31,337 bases of DNA from CAZGSN01 sp964371655 (GCA_964371655.1 CAYJOD010000077.1:1-31337); one strand, 5' to 3'. Positions 1-8,738 are shown, counted from the first letter of the stretch. A program made the numbers and translations. Notes: generated by a model from the letters alone, not told the origin.

Positions 1-31
1 CAAGCCGATGTGTGTAATGATGTGGCCAAAG

Positions 32-84
32 GCCTATACCACCAAGAACCCAATCTCGGGGCAGAAAGCCTTGGTGGTATAGGC
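32..84. repeat. Intergenic 15-bp perfect inverted repeat
   Basis: Positions 32-46 (gcctataccaccaag) are exactly complementary to 70-84, with a 23-nt loop. A third partial copy of the same motif (accaccaagg) lies at about 96-105. It sits about 140 bp beyond the 3' end of the minus-strand gene at 227-2047. It is a member of the palindrome-rich intergenic DNA seen throughout the window. Confidence 0.75.
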
Positions 85-102
85 TTCCAGCCGGTACCAC
101 CA

Positions 103-122
103 AGGCCCCCGTGCCTGCCCTC
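103..122. repeat. 20-mer shared with 11425-11444
   Basis: The 20-mer aggcccccgtgcctgccctc occurs here and again, same strand, at 11425-11444. Both copies lie in intergenic DNA just 3' of a minus-strand gene (227-2047 and hypE). An exact 20-base match between two non-coding sites suggests a dispersed intergenic repeat family. Confidence 0.7.
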
Positions 123-149
123 GTCACACCGACCTTACCACCTGGAGTT

Positions 150-197
150 GGGCAACCACGGGGGTTGTCCCTACGAAAGCCAAGCCCGCATAGCGGG
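150..197. repeat. Two small hairpins 3' of the secreted-protein gene
   Basis: The first hairpin pairs gggcaacc (150-157) with ggttgtcc (163-170), one mismatch. The second pairs cccgc (185-189) with gcggg (193-197) around a 3-nt loop. They lie 30-75 bp downstream of the minus-strand stop at 227 and could help end that transcript, but there is no clear U-run after them in the minus direction. Confidence 0.45.
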
Positions 198-226
198 GAA
201 ACACCCGCACACGGCGCCGTTCCGAT

Positions 227-2047
227 CTATTGGCCCTTGAGCACCAGGCCGGCGTTGAAGTCTGCGGTTCCGCTCAAAGGCGCGGGCACGACGATATCCA
301 ACGCCGATCCCGCAATCACGAACGATGCCCCGCTCGTCGTCGTGACCGGATCTCCGTGCTGCGGCAACGCCCCCGTCACGCACGTGAGCGGTGCGCCGGT
401 CAGAACCAGGACCTGCACTTTGCCGGAATCAGGCAGGCTCGGGAACGCGTCCATGAGCGTCGATGTTACCGTCCCCGTGGTTACCGGTCCGCGCACCGAG
501 ATTGAATTGGTCCCCGGTCCGGTCAAGCACGGATCGCCGTGAGCGCGAATCTCGATCGCCGCGGTAAGCACGAGGACGCTATCCCCCGGGGTGTACGCGG
601 TGCTTCCCATCTCGGAATAGATGGGGCTGTTGCACACGTCTGGATGCTGATCCCCGACGCCTTCCAATTTGGCGCTAGTACCTGTCAGAGCATCCCATGC
701 GGAACACGCGGCGTCAGTAGGAGCCGCCGGCACGCAAATGCCGGTCACGGGGTCGATCCTTCCGGGGCCGAGCGCTGATGGGCATTCCGACAGGAATGCA
801 GTGCCACTGTCGCAACTGCTCACACCGTCGGTACAGTGATCTTGATGAACGAACAGGTTCGGACTCGGGAAGGCATCGACGACCCCGCCGCCCGAGCAAT
901 TCAGCAGACCCACGCCGGCGATGCCGGACCCGGGCAGGTAGGGGTCCTCCTGCAAGAACACGCAGGCCGTCGCCAACCCGAAGATATTCAGTGGGTCCAA
1001 CGTCTTCGTCGGAACCGATAGCTCGTACTGTCCAGGTTTGATTTGGTTGCCGGTATTGATCGTTATCGTGCCTGACAGCCCCAAGAGCGAGAAGGCGTTG
1101 TTAACTCCGGGGCCCCCCACGATGCTCATGCCACGCAACTCGACGCCGCTCTGCCCCGGATCGAGAATGAAAGGATGCGGGCGCCAGCAGCCACAGTTCT
1201 CCGAACACTGTGTGGGACAGGCACTGTCCGACGTTCCATCGCACTCCTCGCTCGGTTGGTTCACCTTGTTGTCGCCACACGTAGGATTGATCACCGCCGG
1301 GAAGCAGACTTCGGCCTCGCTCTTGGTCTGCAAGCCCTCGAGTTCAACAAAATCATTGCCGACGCGGATGCCGGTTACGGGGGTGTGGGCGGGCTGGCCG
1401 CGTGCGGCTTTCGCCTGGTAGCACATGAGACTTCCACCGCTGTTGTTGATCGCGCCGCCATTGACGCTGACCGGCAGGCAGAGATGCGCGGGCTTCTTGA
1501 GGTCGAAGAGCTTCGGAGCCCCTGAAAACTGATCTTCGAGCGAGACTTGCCGCGCGCTGAACACGGATCCCCTGCTGACCTTCACCGCGTAGCATTTGTA
1601 GTGATCGACGTTATTGCTCGAGAACGGCGCGGGCGGCGCGATTCCAAGGCCGATGGGCCCCGGCATGAGCAGCAGGTCGGCCTTCTTCGTATCGACCGTC
1701 AGCAGGCCGAGCGAATCGGAGACCGGCACGTTCAAGTGCGGCGTATGCTTTGTGGTGCTCTTGATCTTGTAGGCCGCGAGATGAGTGACGTTGTCGACGA
1801 TGCCTGCGCCGGCGTTATTGGCGGCGTTGCAGATCAACGCCGACTTGGCAACCTTCGCGGTGGTGGCGAGGTCGAAAGCATCCAAGAGCCCGACGCTGTC
1901 GACGCCGGAGAACTTTGGGTCGGCCGCCTTCGCCTTGTAGCAAAGGTGGGTGTCGTCGGGGCCGCCTTCGGGGTTTGTCGCGAATGCGACCGCAGCGGAT
2001 ACGACCAGCAGGGCTGCGAGAACGGACAGAGAGCGAAACTTCAGCAT
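227..2047 (-). CDS. Secreted Cys-containing protein with DUF7450-like repeats
   Basis: 606 residues. The first ~23 form a signal peptide (basic MLKFR, then a Leu/Val/Ala core ending AFA), so the protein is exported. Residues ~30-260 hold two related blocks of ~100 residues with recurring (D)HxxCYxxK, DQF and HLC motifs. This resembles what I remember as DUF7450; the name is from memory. A short Cys-rich stretch follows (CGDNKVNQPSEECDG), like myxobacterial Cys-rich repeats, then a ~330-residue region I do not recognise containing several isolated cysteines. No catalytic motif is visible. The start is supported by a strong Shine-Dalgarno (ggaggaaa) 5 nt upstream. It stands alone, divergent from the nuclease gene at 2332. 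Likely a surface or periplasmic binding/structural protein; function unknown. Confidence 0.8.
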   Translation of the reverse strand: MLKFRSLSVLAALLVVSAAVAFATNPEGGPDDTHLCYKAKAADPKFSGVDSVGLLDAFDLATTAKVAKSALICNAANNAGAGIVDNVTHLAAYKIKSTTKHTPHLNVPVSDSLGLLTVDTKKADLLLMPGPIGLGIAPPAPFSSNNVDHYKCYAVKVSRGSVFSARQVSLEDQFSGAPKLFDLKKPAHLCLPVSVNGGAINNSGGSLMCYQAKAARGQPAHTPVTGIRVGNDFVELEGLQTKSEAEVCFPAVINPTCGDNKVNQPSEECDGTSDSACPTQCSENCGCWRPHPFILDPGQSGVELRGMSIVGGPGVNNAFSLLGLSGTITINTGNQIKPGQYELSVPTKTLDPLNIFGLATACVFLQEDPYLPGSGIAGVGLLNCSGGGVVDAFPSPNLFVHQDHCTDGVSSCDSGTAFLSECPSALGPGRIDPVTGICVPAAPTDAACSAWDALTGTSAKLEGVGDQHPDVCNSPIYSEMGSTAYTPGDSVLVLTAAIEIRAHGDPCLTGPGTNSISVRGPVTTGTVTSTLMDAFPSLPDSGKVQVLVLTGAPLTCVTGALPQHGDPVTTTSGASFVIAGSALDIVVPAPLSGTADFNAGLVLKGQ

Positions 2048-2143
2048 AGCTTTCCTCCAAGGACTGGCGTGGCGCCGACCAGCCCAATCCCAACCGTCGC
2101 GACGAACGCACGCTGCGCCCAGTCGTGTATGGCGATCCCTCTT

Positions 2144-2168
2144 TGCACTGCACCCCGCCGGCAGTGCA
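2144..2168. promoter_or_regulatory. 8-bp dyad in the divergent promoter region
   Basis: tgcactgc (2144-2151) is complementary to gcagtgca (2161-2168) across a 9-nt spacer. It lies between the divergent starts at 2047 and 2332, about 100 bp upstream of the secreted-protein gene. It could be a regulator's operator, but nothing else in the sequence shows this. Confidence 0.3.
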
Positions 2169-2230
2169 CCAAGAACAAATGAGTGGTTGCTGGTAACACG
2201 AGCCCGTGTCGACTTGCAAATAAAAAGACC

Positions 2231-2315
2231 CAGGGGGACAGGTTCGAGGGGTCAAGGGTTCCGGGGTTCGCCCGTGACCCTTCCACCCTTGAACCCTTGG
2301 ACCCTCTGAGACCCT
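2231..2315. repeat. Long degenerate palindrome, (c)aagggtt family
   Basis: The left arm (about 2231-2269) is G/purine-rich and built of irregular copies of a 7-8-bp unit like caagggtt. The right arm (about 2276-2315) is the complementary pyrimidine-rich run with acccttgaaccc units. Pairing is imperfect but extends nearly 40 bp. It ends about 15 bp before the GTG start of the nuclease gene, so it would be in or near that gene's leader. Confidence 0.75.
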
Positions 2316-2331
2316 GCGCTACAGCGCTCCC

Positions 2332-4218
2332 GTGCGCGAGAAGCTTTACGAACACCTGCGCCAGCGCGCGCAGGGCGCCAGCGCCGAGGAGCTGAGCGAG
2401 CTGATGTTCACGGCGCCCGGCAGCGATACGCGTCTGCGCGCGCGCATCCTCGACGCGCTGCTGGCGGCGGATGAGCGCTTCGTTCTGCGCGAGCCGGAGG
2501 GGCGCTGGTACGTACGCAACCACGACACTCTCACCGGACTACTCTCCGAGGCAACCTTCGTCGTCGTCGACCTCGAGACCACCAGTCTCGGCACCAGCGC
2601 GCACCACATCATCGAGATCGCCGCGGCGCGCGTACAGCGCGGCAAGGTGATCGAGGAGCTCTCGCAATTGATCAATCCGGGCTTGCGCCTGCCACCGTTC
2701 ATCACCCATCTGACCGGTATCGACGACGCCATGCTCGCCGGCCGGCCCAACATCTTCGAGGTGTGGCCGCGGATCCTGCAGTTCATCGGCAACGACGTGC
2801 TCGTCGCCCACAACGCCAATTTCGACATGTCCTTTCTGAACGCGGTTGCGACCCTACTCAACGGGGCAGCGCTCACGAATCCTGTTCTCTGTACGCTCAA
2901 GCTCGCGCGTCAGCTGCTGCCCGGTCTGAAACGCCGCGGCCTCGATGCGCTCGCGGCGCACTTCGGGATCCCGCAGGCCGATCGTCACCGTGCTCTCGGC
3001 GACGTCCGCATTACGACCGAGCTGCTGTTCCACTTATTCGAGCTGTCCGCCGCCCGCGGCGTGGTGCGTCTCGATCAAGCCCTCGATCTACAGCACCACG
3101 CGCGCGACGGCCGCCGCTTCGAATGCTTCCTGCCGCGCGACAAGGTGCAACAGCTGCCCGCCGAACCGGGCATCTATCGCTTGTACGACGAAGCGTCGCG
3201 GCTGCTCTACGTCGGTCGTGCCCGCAACCTGCGCGAACGCGTCGGCAGCTATCTCAGCAATGCCGCCGGACACAGCGACAAGACCCTGGAGCTGATCCGC
3301 CACGCTCATGACGTGCGTGTCGCGGTGCTCGGCTCGGAGCTGGAAGCGGCCTTGGAAGAAGCCGCCGCCATCCGCCGCGAACGACCTCCGTACAATCGGC
3401 TGGCGCGGCATCTGCCGCGCGTCGCCTTCATCAAGTTGACCCTGGCCGATGAGTTCCCGCGCCTCGCCATTACCGTCAGGCCGCGCCGCGGCCGATCGCG
3501 ATACTTCGGACCGTTTCGCGACCGCGTCGAGGCGGAACAGACCATCGGCTTGCTCACTCGCCTGTACAAGCTGCGCACCTGTTCCGGACAGCTCGCGCCG
3601 GCGCCGGAGGTGGTCCCTTGCTTCCAGGGGCAGGCGGGCGCGTGCACGGAGCCGTGTGCGGCGCGGGTTTCATCGCCGGCGTACCGTCAGCAGGTAGACG
3701 AGTGCCTGCGCCTACTCGCGGGTGATGCCGACGCGGCCGCGCCCGCGCTGATCGAAAAGCGCGAGGCTCATGTCCAAGCGCAACGCTTCGAGTCGGCAGC
3801 GAAGGTGCAGCGCGACGTCGAGCTCTTACACTTCGTGGCACACAAGCAACGGGCACGAAGCTGGATCACGTCGAACCCCAACCTGCTGATTCTGCAGCCG
3901 GCGCGCGGGCGTGTCGTGCTTGCCTACGTCGTGTTGGACGGAGTGCTGGCGTTGCGGACCAACCTCCACGACCCTGCGGACGTCGATCGCCTCGACGAGC
4001 AAATCAGCGCGGCACTGGCGGCGACGGCGCGAAGTGCAAGCCGTGACGAGCAAGTCGACGGCATGACCATCGTTGCCGCGTGGCTGCGTGATCACGGCGA
4101 GCGTGACGGCTACGTGTTCGAGCTCGCCGCGCCGCCCCCGGAAACACAACGGCCCGCCACTCAGGTTGAAGAGTGGCGGGCCGCATGTGCTTCGCTTCTA
4201 AGCGCTTTGGCTAGTTGA
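2332..4218 (+). CDS. DEDDh exonuclease fused to GIY-YIG UvrC-like nuclease
   Basis: 628 residues, GTG start. Residues 1-70 are a small unrecognised helical domain. Residues ~76-240 form a DnaQ-type 3'-5' exonuclease with DEDDh residues D80 and E82 (VVDLETT), D165 (HNANFD), H219 and D224 (HRALGD). Residues ~270-360 form a GIY-YIG endonuclease (GIY at 280-282, YVG at 293-295, E338, N355), followed by a UvrC-like segment. C417, C430, C438 and C442 are spaced as in UvrC's N-terminal Fe-S-type cysteine set. Residues ~475-500 resemble a UVR motif. The C-terminal UvrC RNase H-like half is missing, as in Cho-type proteins and the known actinobacterial DnaQ/GIY-YIG fusions. Probable DNA repair nuclease. 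Its 3' end contains a perfect hairpin, and its stop abuts the convergent gene with no gap. Confidence 0.92.
   Translation: MREKLYEHLRQRAQGASAEELSELMFTAPGSDTRLRARILDALLAADERFVLREPEGRWYVRNHDTLTGLLSEATFVVVDLETTSLGTSAHHIIEIAAARVQRGKVIEELSQLINPGLRLPPFITHLTGIDDAMLAGRPNIFEVWPRILQFIGNDVLVAHNANFDMSFLNAVATLLNGAALTNPVLCTLKLARQLLPGLKRRGLDALAAHFGIPQADRHRALGDVRITTELLFHLFELSAARGVVRLDQALDLQHHARDGRRFECFLPRDKVQQLPAEPGIYRLYDEASRLLYVGRARNLRERVGSYLSNAAGHSDKTLELIRHAHDVRVAVLGSELEAALEEAAAIRRERPPYNRLARHLPRVAFIKLTLADEFPRLAITVRPRRGRSRYFGPFRDRVEAEQTIGLLTRLYKLRTCSGQLAPAPEVVPCFQGQAGACTEPCAARVSSPAYRQQVDECLRLLAGDADAAAPALIEKREAHVQAQRFESAAKVQRDVELLHFVAHKQRARSWITSNPNLLILQPARGRVVLAYVVLDGVLALRTNLHDPADVDRLDEQISAALAATARSASRDEQVDGMTIVAAWLRDHGERDGYVFELAAPPPETQRPATQVEEWRAACASLLSALAS
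4151..4182. terminator. Perfect 12-bp hairpin inside the nuclease 3' end
   Basis: ggcccgccactc (4151-4162) pairs perfectly with gagtggcgggcc (4171-4182) around an 8-nt loop. It lies within the last codons of the plus-strand nuclease and about 37 nt past the stop of the convergent minus-strand gene. In the minus direction it is followed by gttgtgtttcc, a weak T-rich tail. It probably ends the minus-strand transcript, and perhaps both. Confidence 0.6.
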
Positions 4219-7002
4219 TCACCTGCGAACGCGTGACACTTGGGCGCGCCGCAACCAAGCCACCAACGGTAGAGTTACCAGCAGCCATGCCGCGCCCGCG
4301 TCGGCCTGGTTATCCATGGCGCAACCGCCGCTACGCGAGCTACTCACGGTGACCCCGGGGCTCGAGGTGGGGGTGGCGGTGAAGAAGGGGTTCTGGGTTG
4401 GCGGCGGCGGCGGCTGGCACTGCAGGGCGCCCCCGAGGACCACGGTGCAGAGGAGGCCGCCGGCACAGTCGGAGTTCTTTTCGCACGGCTGATCGACGCC
4501 GTTGGGAATCGTGCACGCTCCCTTGAATCCGGTGATGTCGCAGCGCTCGCCCTCGAGGCAGCTGGCGTCGGTACAGCAGGTGGAGTTGGTGCAGAACAGT
4601 CCATCCAGACACTGGCTGGCAGCCGAGCATGGGGTTCCAGCAGAGCGCTTCGGTGTCGGTGTCGGCACCAGATTTGTGCAGCTCCCTTGGTGGTCTGGTA
4701 CGCGGCACGAAGAGCCGGACGGGCAGTTGAGCTGATCGCAGCACACCTTCTCCTGTTCCTCGCAGAAGAACCCGGCTTCGCATTGGCTTGTGAAGGCGCA
4801 GGGCTCGCCCGGCGGCTTCGGAGTCGGCGTCGGGGTGAAGGTCGGCGTCTTCGGCGGTCCGCAAACCGGCGGGTTGCCGTTCATGCAATTGCCGGAGATA
4901 CAGTCGGAGTCCTTCTCACACTCACCGCCCTCTGGCACTTGCGGCTTGCAGACACCCGCTCCTGGTGGGGTGCCAACGGCGATGTCGCAGCGCTGGTGCT
5001 GCGGGCAGACCGGGCTCTCGCAGCAGGTGTTGTCGACGCAGAAGTCCGAGATGCAGTGCGCGTTCACCAGACACGGGTGGCCGATCGGAGCCGGGGTCGG
5101 GGTCAGGGTCGGGGTATTGGTAAAGGTGCGGGTCGGAGTCGGAGTCGGCTTCGCGACACAACGTCCTTCGCGATTCAGCAGGGCGCAGGAGAAACCCTGC
5201 TGACATTGTTCGACTTCGCAGCAAACCCCTTCCGTACAGAAGCCGGAATCGCACTGGCGGGGGTCGGAGCAGGGGTCGCCGTTGGGCAGCTGGCTCTCAC
5301 ACGTCCCCAGTGAGCCTGGAATGTTGCACGACTGTCCGGCAGGGCAGCGGGCGTCACTGCAGCACACGCCGTCGGTGCAGTGTCCCGAAAAGCATTGCTC
5401 ATCCTGATTGCAGGGCAAGCCGTTGCCTGCCGGTGGCGCGCAGTTGCCGGTGTTGCAGAATTGGCCGATCGGGCACTGGCGCTGCTCGCAGCAGAATCCG
5501 TCGACGCAATTGCCGCTGGCGCAGTGTGCCGGCTCGGTGCAAGGGCCGTTCTGATTCGGGGCCGAGCACACTCCTTCATGGCCGGGGATGTCACAATGCT
5601 GGCCCGCTGCGCAGGACGCAGCCGAGCAGCACACGCCGTCCACGCAGTTTCCGGAGATGCAGACCCGACCCACCAAGCAGAAGGAGCCGTCCGCCAGCTT
5701 CGGCGGCGGGACCGCTTCGAGGATTTGGACCTTTTTCGAGCCGTGTTCGGCTACTCCGATGTCAGGAAGACCGTCGCCATTGAAGTCGCCGGCTACGATC
5801 TGGCCCGGGTCGAATCCGACCGGTACGGCGGTGGCCAAGTCAAACGTGCCATTGCCGAGGCCGCCTTTCGCGATGACCAGACCAACGGTGCGCCCGTCGG
5901 CAGCGTTCACGGCAGCGGTTCCAAATGAAACCGCGTAATCAACCGTGCCGTTGCCGTCAAAGTCACCGGAGATGATCGAGGTAGGCGTGCACAGAATCGG
6001 AATACCCGCAAGGGTTGTCGGACACGAAACCAGGTCCACCGGGGCAACGATGTCGAACCTTCCGCTCCCAACGGTTCGACCAGCGCGCGTCGTCGGAATG
6101 TTCAGCAAAATGCTGACGCTGAACTGGTTGCTATCGACGCCACGGCGCGCGCCGTTGACCACCGCAACATCCGGCAAGCCATCGTTATTGAAGTCCCCGA
6201 TGGTCATGTCCGTGGCGACGATGCCCACGACGTAGTTGATCGGCGGAAAGACAAAGTCGCCTTGCGGAATAGCTTTGTTCAACAGAACGGAAACGTCGTC
6301 GGCGTTGGCGTCGCCGGTGTTCAGAACCAGTGCGTCGTCGAAACCGTCGCCGTTGAGATCCGTCAAGATAATACGCCGCGGCCGATCGCCGACCCCATAG
6401 GGCACTCCATTGGCGGCGTCGAAATCGCTGCCTGGCAGAGCGCGGATCATCATGATGCGGTCGCTGCTCCTACCGCCGAAATCCCGACCGACAAAACCAA
6501 GATCCAACAACGGCGTCGCCGGACTTCCTACCGTGTCGTTGTTGAAGCGGCCGATTGCCACGTCCGTCGGGCGCAATTGCGCCGCGCTGGTGCCAGCGTT
6601 GTGAAGATCAAACGCAACCGGTGCTTTGAAGACCGCATCCCCCTGGTTGAAAATCGCGTAGAAGCGGCGCCGGTTGAAGTCGATTGTCACGATGTCCGGC
6701 ACGTGATCGCCGTTGACATCGCCCGCGGCGACACGGCCGGTATTCGTACCCACCTGAATGTCGAACGCGGTTCGAAAGGTCGACCCACCGGATCCCAGCA
6801 GGACCGTCACCTTGTCTTCGCTGTCGTTGGTGACGACGAGATCTTCGAAGCCGTCACCATTGAAATCCGCGGTGGCCAGGTACTCGGGAGCCTGAGATAC
6901 GTCGTGCGCGGGTCTTGGAATCAAGGTGATCTGCGCATGGACCGCGCTCCCCACCATCGTCAATAACGTGAGTGCGAACACCCCAGAAAAGAATCGTCTC
7001 AT
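4219..7002 (-). CDS. FG-GAP/VCBS and Cys-rich surface protein, MYXO-CTERM-like tail
   Basis: 927 residues. A signal peptide (about 1-23, ending SAVHAQ) is followed by at least six FG-GAP/VCBS repeats (about 40-430) with Ca-binding-like cores such as DFNGDGFEDLVV and DFNGDGLPDIGV, which suggests a beta-propeller. Residues ~445-880 hold about nine Cys-rich repeats of the form C-(5-7)-C-(4)-C-(V/T)DGVCC, interrupted by Thr/Pro linkers (PTPTPT) that probably span cell-envelope layers. The C-terminus has GGC at 892-894, a hydrophobic stretch (AAWLLVTLPLVAWL) and a basic end (RR...RVRR). This is the Cys/transmembrane/Arg layout of MYXO-CTERM-type sorting signals. Likely a large surface-anchored, disulfide-rich adhesin or matrix protein. 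Confidence 0.88.
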   Translation of the reverse strand: MRRFFSGVFALTLLTMVGSAVHAQITLIPRPAHDVSQAPEYLATADFNGDGFEDLVVTNDSEDKVTVLLGSGGSTFRTAFDIQVGTNTGRVAAGDVNGDHVPDIVTIDFNRRRFYAIFNQGDAVFKAPVAFDLHNAGTSAAQLRPTDVAIGRFNNDTVGSPATPLLDLGFVGRDFGGRSSDRIMMIRALPGSDFDAANGVPYGVGDRPRRIILTDLNGDGFDDALVLNTGDANADDVSVLLNKAIPQGDFVFPPINYVVGIVATDMTIGDFNNDGLPDVAVVNGARRGVDSNQFSVSILLNIPTTRAGRTVGSGRFDIVAPVDLVSCPTTLAGIPILCTPTSIISGDFDGNGTVDYAVSFGTAAVNAADGRTVGLVIAKGGLGNGTFDLATAVPVGFDPGQIVAGDFNGDGLPDIGVAEHGSKKVQILEAVPPPKLADGSFCLVGRVCISGNCVDGVCCSAASCAAGQHCDIPGHEGVCSAPNQNGPCTEPAHCASGNCVDGFCCEQRQCPIGQFCNTGNCAPPAGNGLPCNQDEQCFSGHCTDGVCCSDARCPAGQSCNIPGSLGTCESQLPNGDPCSDPRQCDSGFCTEGVCCEVEQCQQGFSCALLNREGRCVAKPTPTPTRTFTNTPTLTPTPAPIGHPCLVNAHCISDFCVDNTCCESPVCPQHQRCDIAVGTPPGAGVCKPQVPEGGECEKDSDCISGNCMNGNPPVCGPPKTPTFTPTPTPKPPGEPCAFTSQCEAGFFCEEQEKVCCDQLNCPSGSSCRVPDHQGSCTNLVPTPTPKRSAGTPCSAASQCLDGLFCTNSTCCTDASCLEGERCDITGFKGACTIPNGVDQPCEKNSDCAGGLLCTVVLGGALQCQPPPPPTQNPFFTATPTSSPGVTVSSSRSGGCAMDNQADAGAAWLLVTLPLVAWLRRAQVSRVRR

Positions 7003-7297
7003 AGTCGTATGTCTCCTTGCACCTACCGCAGGAACGCCTGCACGTCCCCTGAATCAGCGAGTGCATAATGTCTAACGAACGCGCCAACTTTGTCAAACGA
7101 AAATCCTCAGTAGTTCGCCACACAAGGGGTTGTCGCTGGCGCCGCTACGGAGGTGGCGACAGGCGATCTTCGCTGGATTCAGCGCGGCTCAACCTGCTAG
7201 GTAGGGACTTTGCCGCGGACAGGGCAGACCTGATTCCGCACATCTTCATAAGGATTGGCCCGCGGGCGACGCTGGCCGAGCGCAGGAGGACGCACCC
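7003..7297. other. Divergent intergenic region without a palindrome
   Basis: This 295-bp gap separates the minus-strand surface-protein gene from the plus-strand acyl-CoA dehydrogenase, so it must hold both promoters. I see a good Shine-Dalgarno (aggagg, 7284-7289) before 7298. I do not see a convincing -35/-10 pair, an RNA gene or a long inverted repeat. It is one of the few large gaps here without one. Confidence 0.5.
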
Positions 7298-8440
7298 ATG
7301 TTTTCGTTTGAAATGACTGCTGAACAGCAGGAGATGAAGGATCTCGCCCGCAAATTTGCTGCCGACGAGATCATTCCGATCGCCGCCAAGTGCGATGAGC
7401 AGGAGCATTTCCCGACCGACGTGTGCCGCAAAGCCTGGGAGCTGGGGTTGATGAACCTCGAGGTTCCGAAGGAATTCGGAGGCCCAGGGCTCGGGGTGCT
7501 GGATTCGATCCTCATTCTTGAGGAGCTAAATTACGGATGTGCCGGCATCACCAACGCCCTGGCTGCCAATGGACTTGCCGCCGTGCCGTTGCTGGTCGCC
7601 GGGAGCGACGAACAGAAGAAGCGCTACCTCGGGCAGCTAGCCAATGAGTTCTCGTTTGCCGCGTTCTGCACCACGGAGCCGAATGCGGGCTCGGACGTCG
7701 CCGGTCTGTCGACCACCTACCGTCGGGTCGGCGACGAGTACGTGATCAACGGCGTCAAGCAGTTCATCTCGAACGGCTCAATGGCGCACTGGTACACGGT
7801 CTTTGCCACCAAGGACAAGGCCATGAAGCACGGCGGTATTTCGTGCTTTGTGATGCCCGCCGACTTGCCCGGCATCAAGAAGAACCGCATGCACAACAAG
7901 CTCGGCCAGCGCGCCGCCGATACCTCCGAGGTTGTGCTCGAAGACGTCGTGGTGCCCAAGGATGCGCTCGTCGGAGCCGAGGGCGAGGGCTTCAAGATCG
8001 CCATGCAGACCTTCGATCGGACGCGCCCGGAGATCGGCGCAATTTGCATCGGCGTCTCGCAGCGCGCCCTCGACGAGGCGTCACGCTACGCCCTCGAGCG
8101 CCACGCCTTCGGCCAACCGATCGCAAACTTCCAGGCGATCCAATTCATGCTCGCCGACATGGCCATCGACGTCGAAGCCATGCGCTTGCTTACCTACAAG
8201 GCGGCGTGGCTGCTCGATAAGGGGATCGGCGCACCGATCGTGTCGAGCTACGCCAAAGCCTTCGGTGCCGATGCGGCGATGCGCATCACCACCGACGCGG
8301 TGCAGGTGTTCGGCGGCTACGGCTACATGAAGGACTATCCGGTCGAGAAGCTCATGCGCGACGCCAAGCTGCTGCAGATCTACGAAGGGACGTCGCAGAT
8401 CCAACGCGTGGTCATCGCCCGCAGCCTGCTGAGGAAGTAG
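7298..8440 (+). CDS. Acyl-CoA dehydrogenase, short/medium-chain type
   Basis: 380 residues, the normal length. It should oxidise an acyl-CoA to the trans-2-enoyl-CoA with FAD, passing electrons to an electron-transfer flavoprotein. The flavin-side motif CTTEPNAGSD is at about 124-133. The catalytic glutamate is E363 in YEGTSQIQR near the C-terminus. T242 in FDRTRP fills the position that is Thr in medium-chain enzymes. This is the MCAD/butyryl-CoA dehydrogenase arrangement. AGGAGG lies 8 nt before the ATG. No ETF or other beta-oxidation gene adjoins it. The exact substrate cannot be read from sequence. Confidence 0.95.
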   Translation: MFSFEMTAEQQEMKDLARKFAADEIIPIAAKCDEQEHFPTDVCRKAWELGLMNLEVPKEFGGPGLGVLDSILILEELNYGCAGITNALAANGLAAVPLLVAGSDEQKKRYLGQLANEFSFAAFCTTEPNAGSDVAGLSTTYRRVGDEYVINGVKQFISNGSMAHWYTVFATKDKAMKHGGISCFVMPADLPGIKKNRMHNKLGQRAADTSEVVLEDVVVPKDALVGAEGEGFKIAMQTFDRTRPEIGAICIGVSQRALDEASRYALERHAFGQPIANFQAIQFMLADMAIDVEAMRLLTYKAAWLLDKGIGAPIVSSYAKAFGADAAMRITTDAVQVFGGYGYMKDYPVEKLMRDAKLLQIYEGTSQIQRVVIARSLLRK

Positions 8441-8639
8441 CCCTGGCCGGAATCGCAGGGTCACGGCAAAGTCGTTGACGCCGAGCCTGCCTGGGAGCGC
8501 CGGCATCTTGCCGGCGCGAATCACGCCGCCTGGAAGGCGGCGGTCCCAGGGTTACAGAACGCCCACGTGGTCTCGATTCGCCGCGCACTGGGCTGGCAAC
8601 ACTCCGTCAGCGACTTTGCCGTTGCCCTGGCCGGAATCG
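8440..8639. mobile_element. MITE-like unit with terminal inverted repeats and flanking direct repeats
   Basis: An 18-bp inverted repeat (8464-8481 versus 8606-8623, 17 of 18 matching) bounds a 160-bp block. It is flanked by a perfect 16-bp direct repeat, gccctggccggaatcg, at 8440-8455 and 8624-8639; the first copy begins on the last base of the dehydrogenase stop codon. The layout resembles a non-autonomous element with duplicated flanks. However, 16 bp is long for a target duplication, and there is no coding capacity. Confidence 0.45.
8490..8550. repeat. Three-stem REP-like element, copy 1
   Basis: An outer stem (cctggga at 8490 with tcccagg ending 8550) encloses two perfect hairpins: gcgccggc/gccggcgc (8497-8517) and gccgcc/ggcggc (8525-8541). 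The same 95-bp sequence, beginning caaagtcgttg and ending ttacagaac, recurs at 11278-11373. It would fold into a three-way-junction structure in DNA or RNA. Confidence 0.8.
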
Positions 8640-8738
8640 GGATACCCCTTGCACGGCTCACACGCGTATGACAAATCGCCTGGCGGGCCAGCCGTGGGTG
8701 CCCGCCAAAAATCTAACTAAGCTGGAGGAACACGTTTG

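Noticed and set aside
8683..8705. Hairpin ggcgggc/gcccgcc followed by aaaaatc before the aldolase gene as a terminator
   Set aside because: The A-run would have to be a T-run for plus-strand termination, and there is no minus-strand gene to end here.
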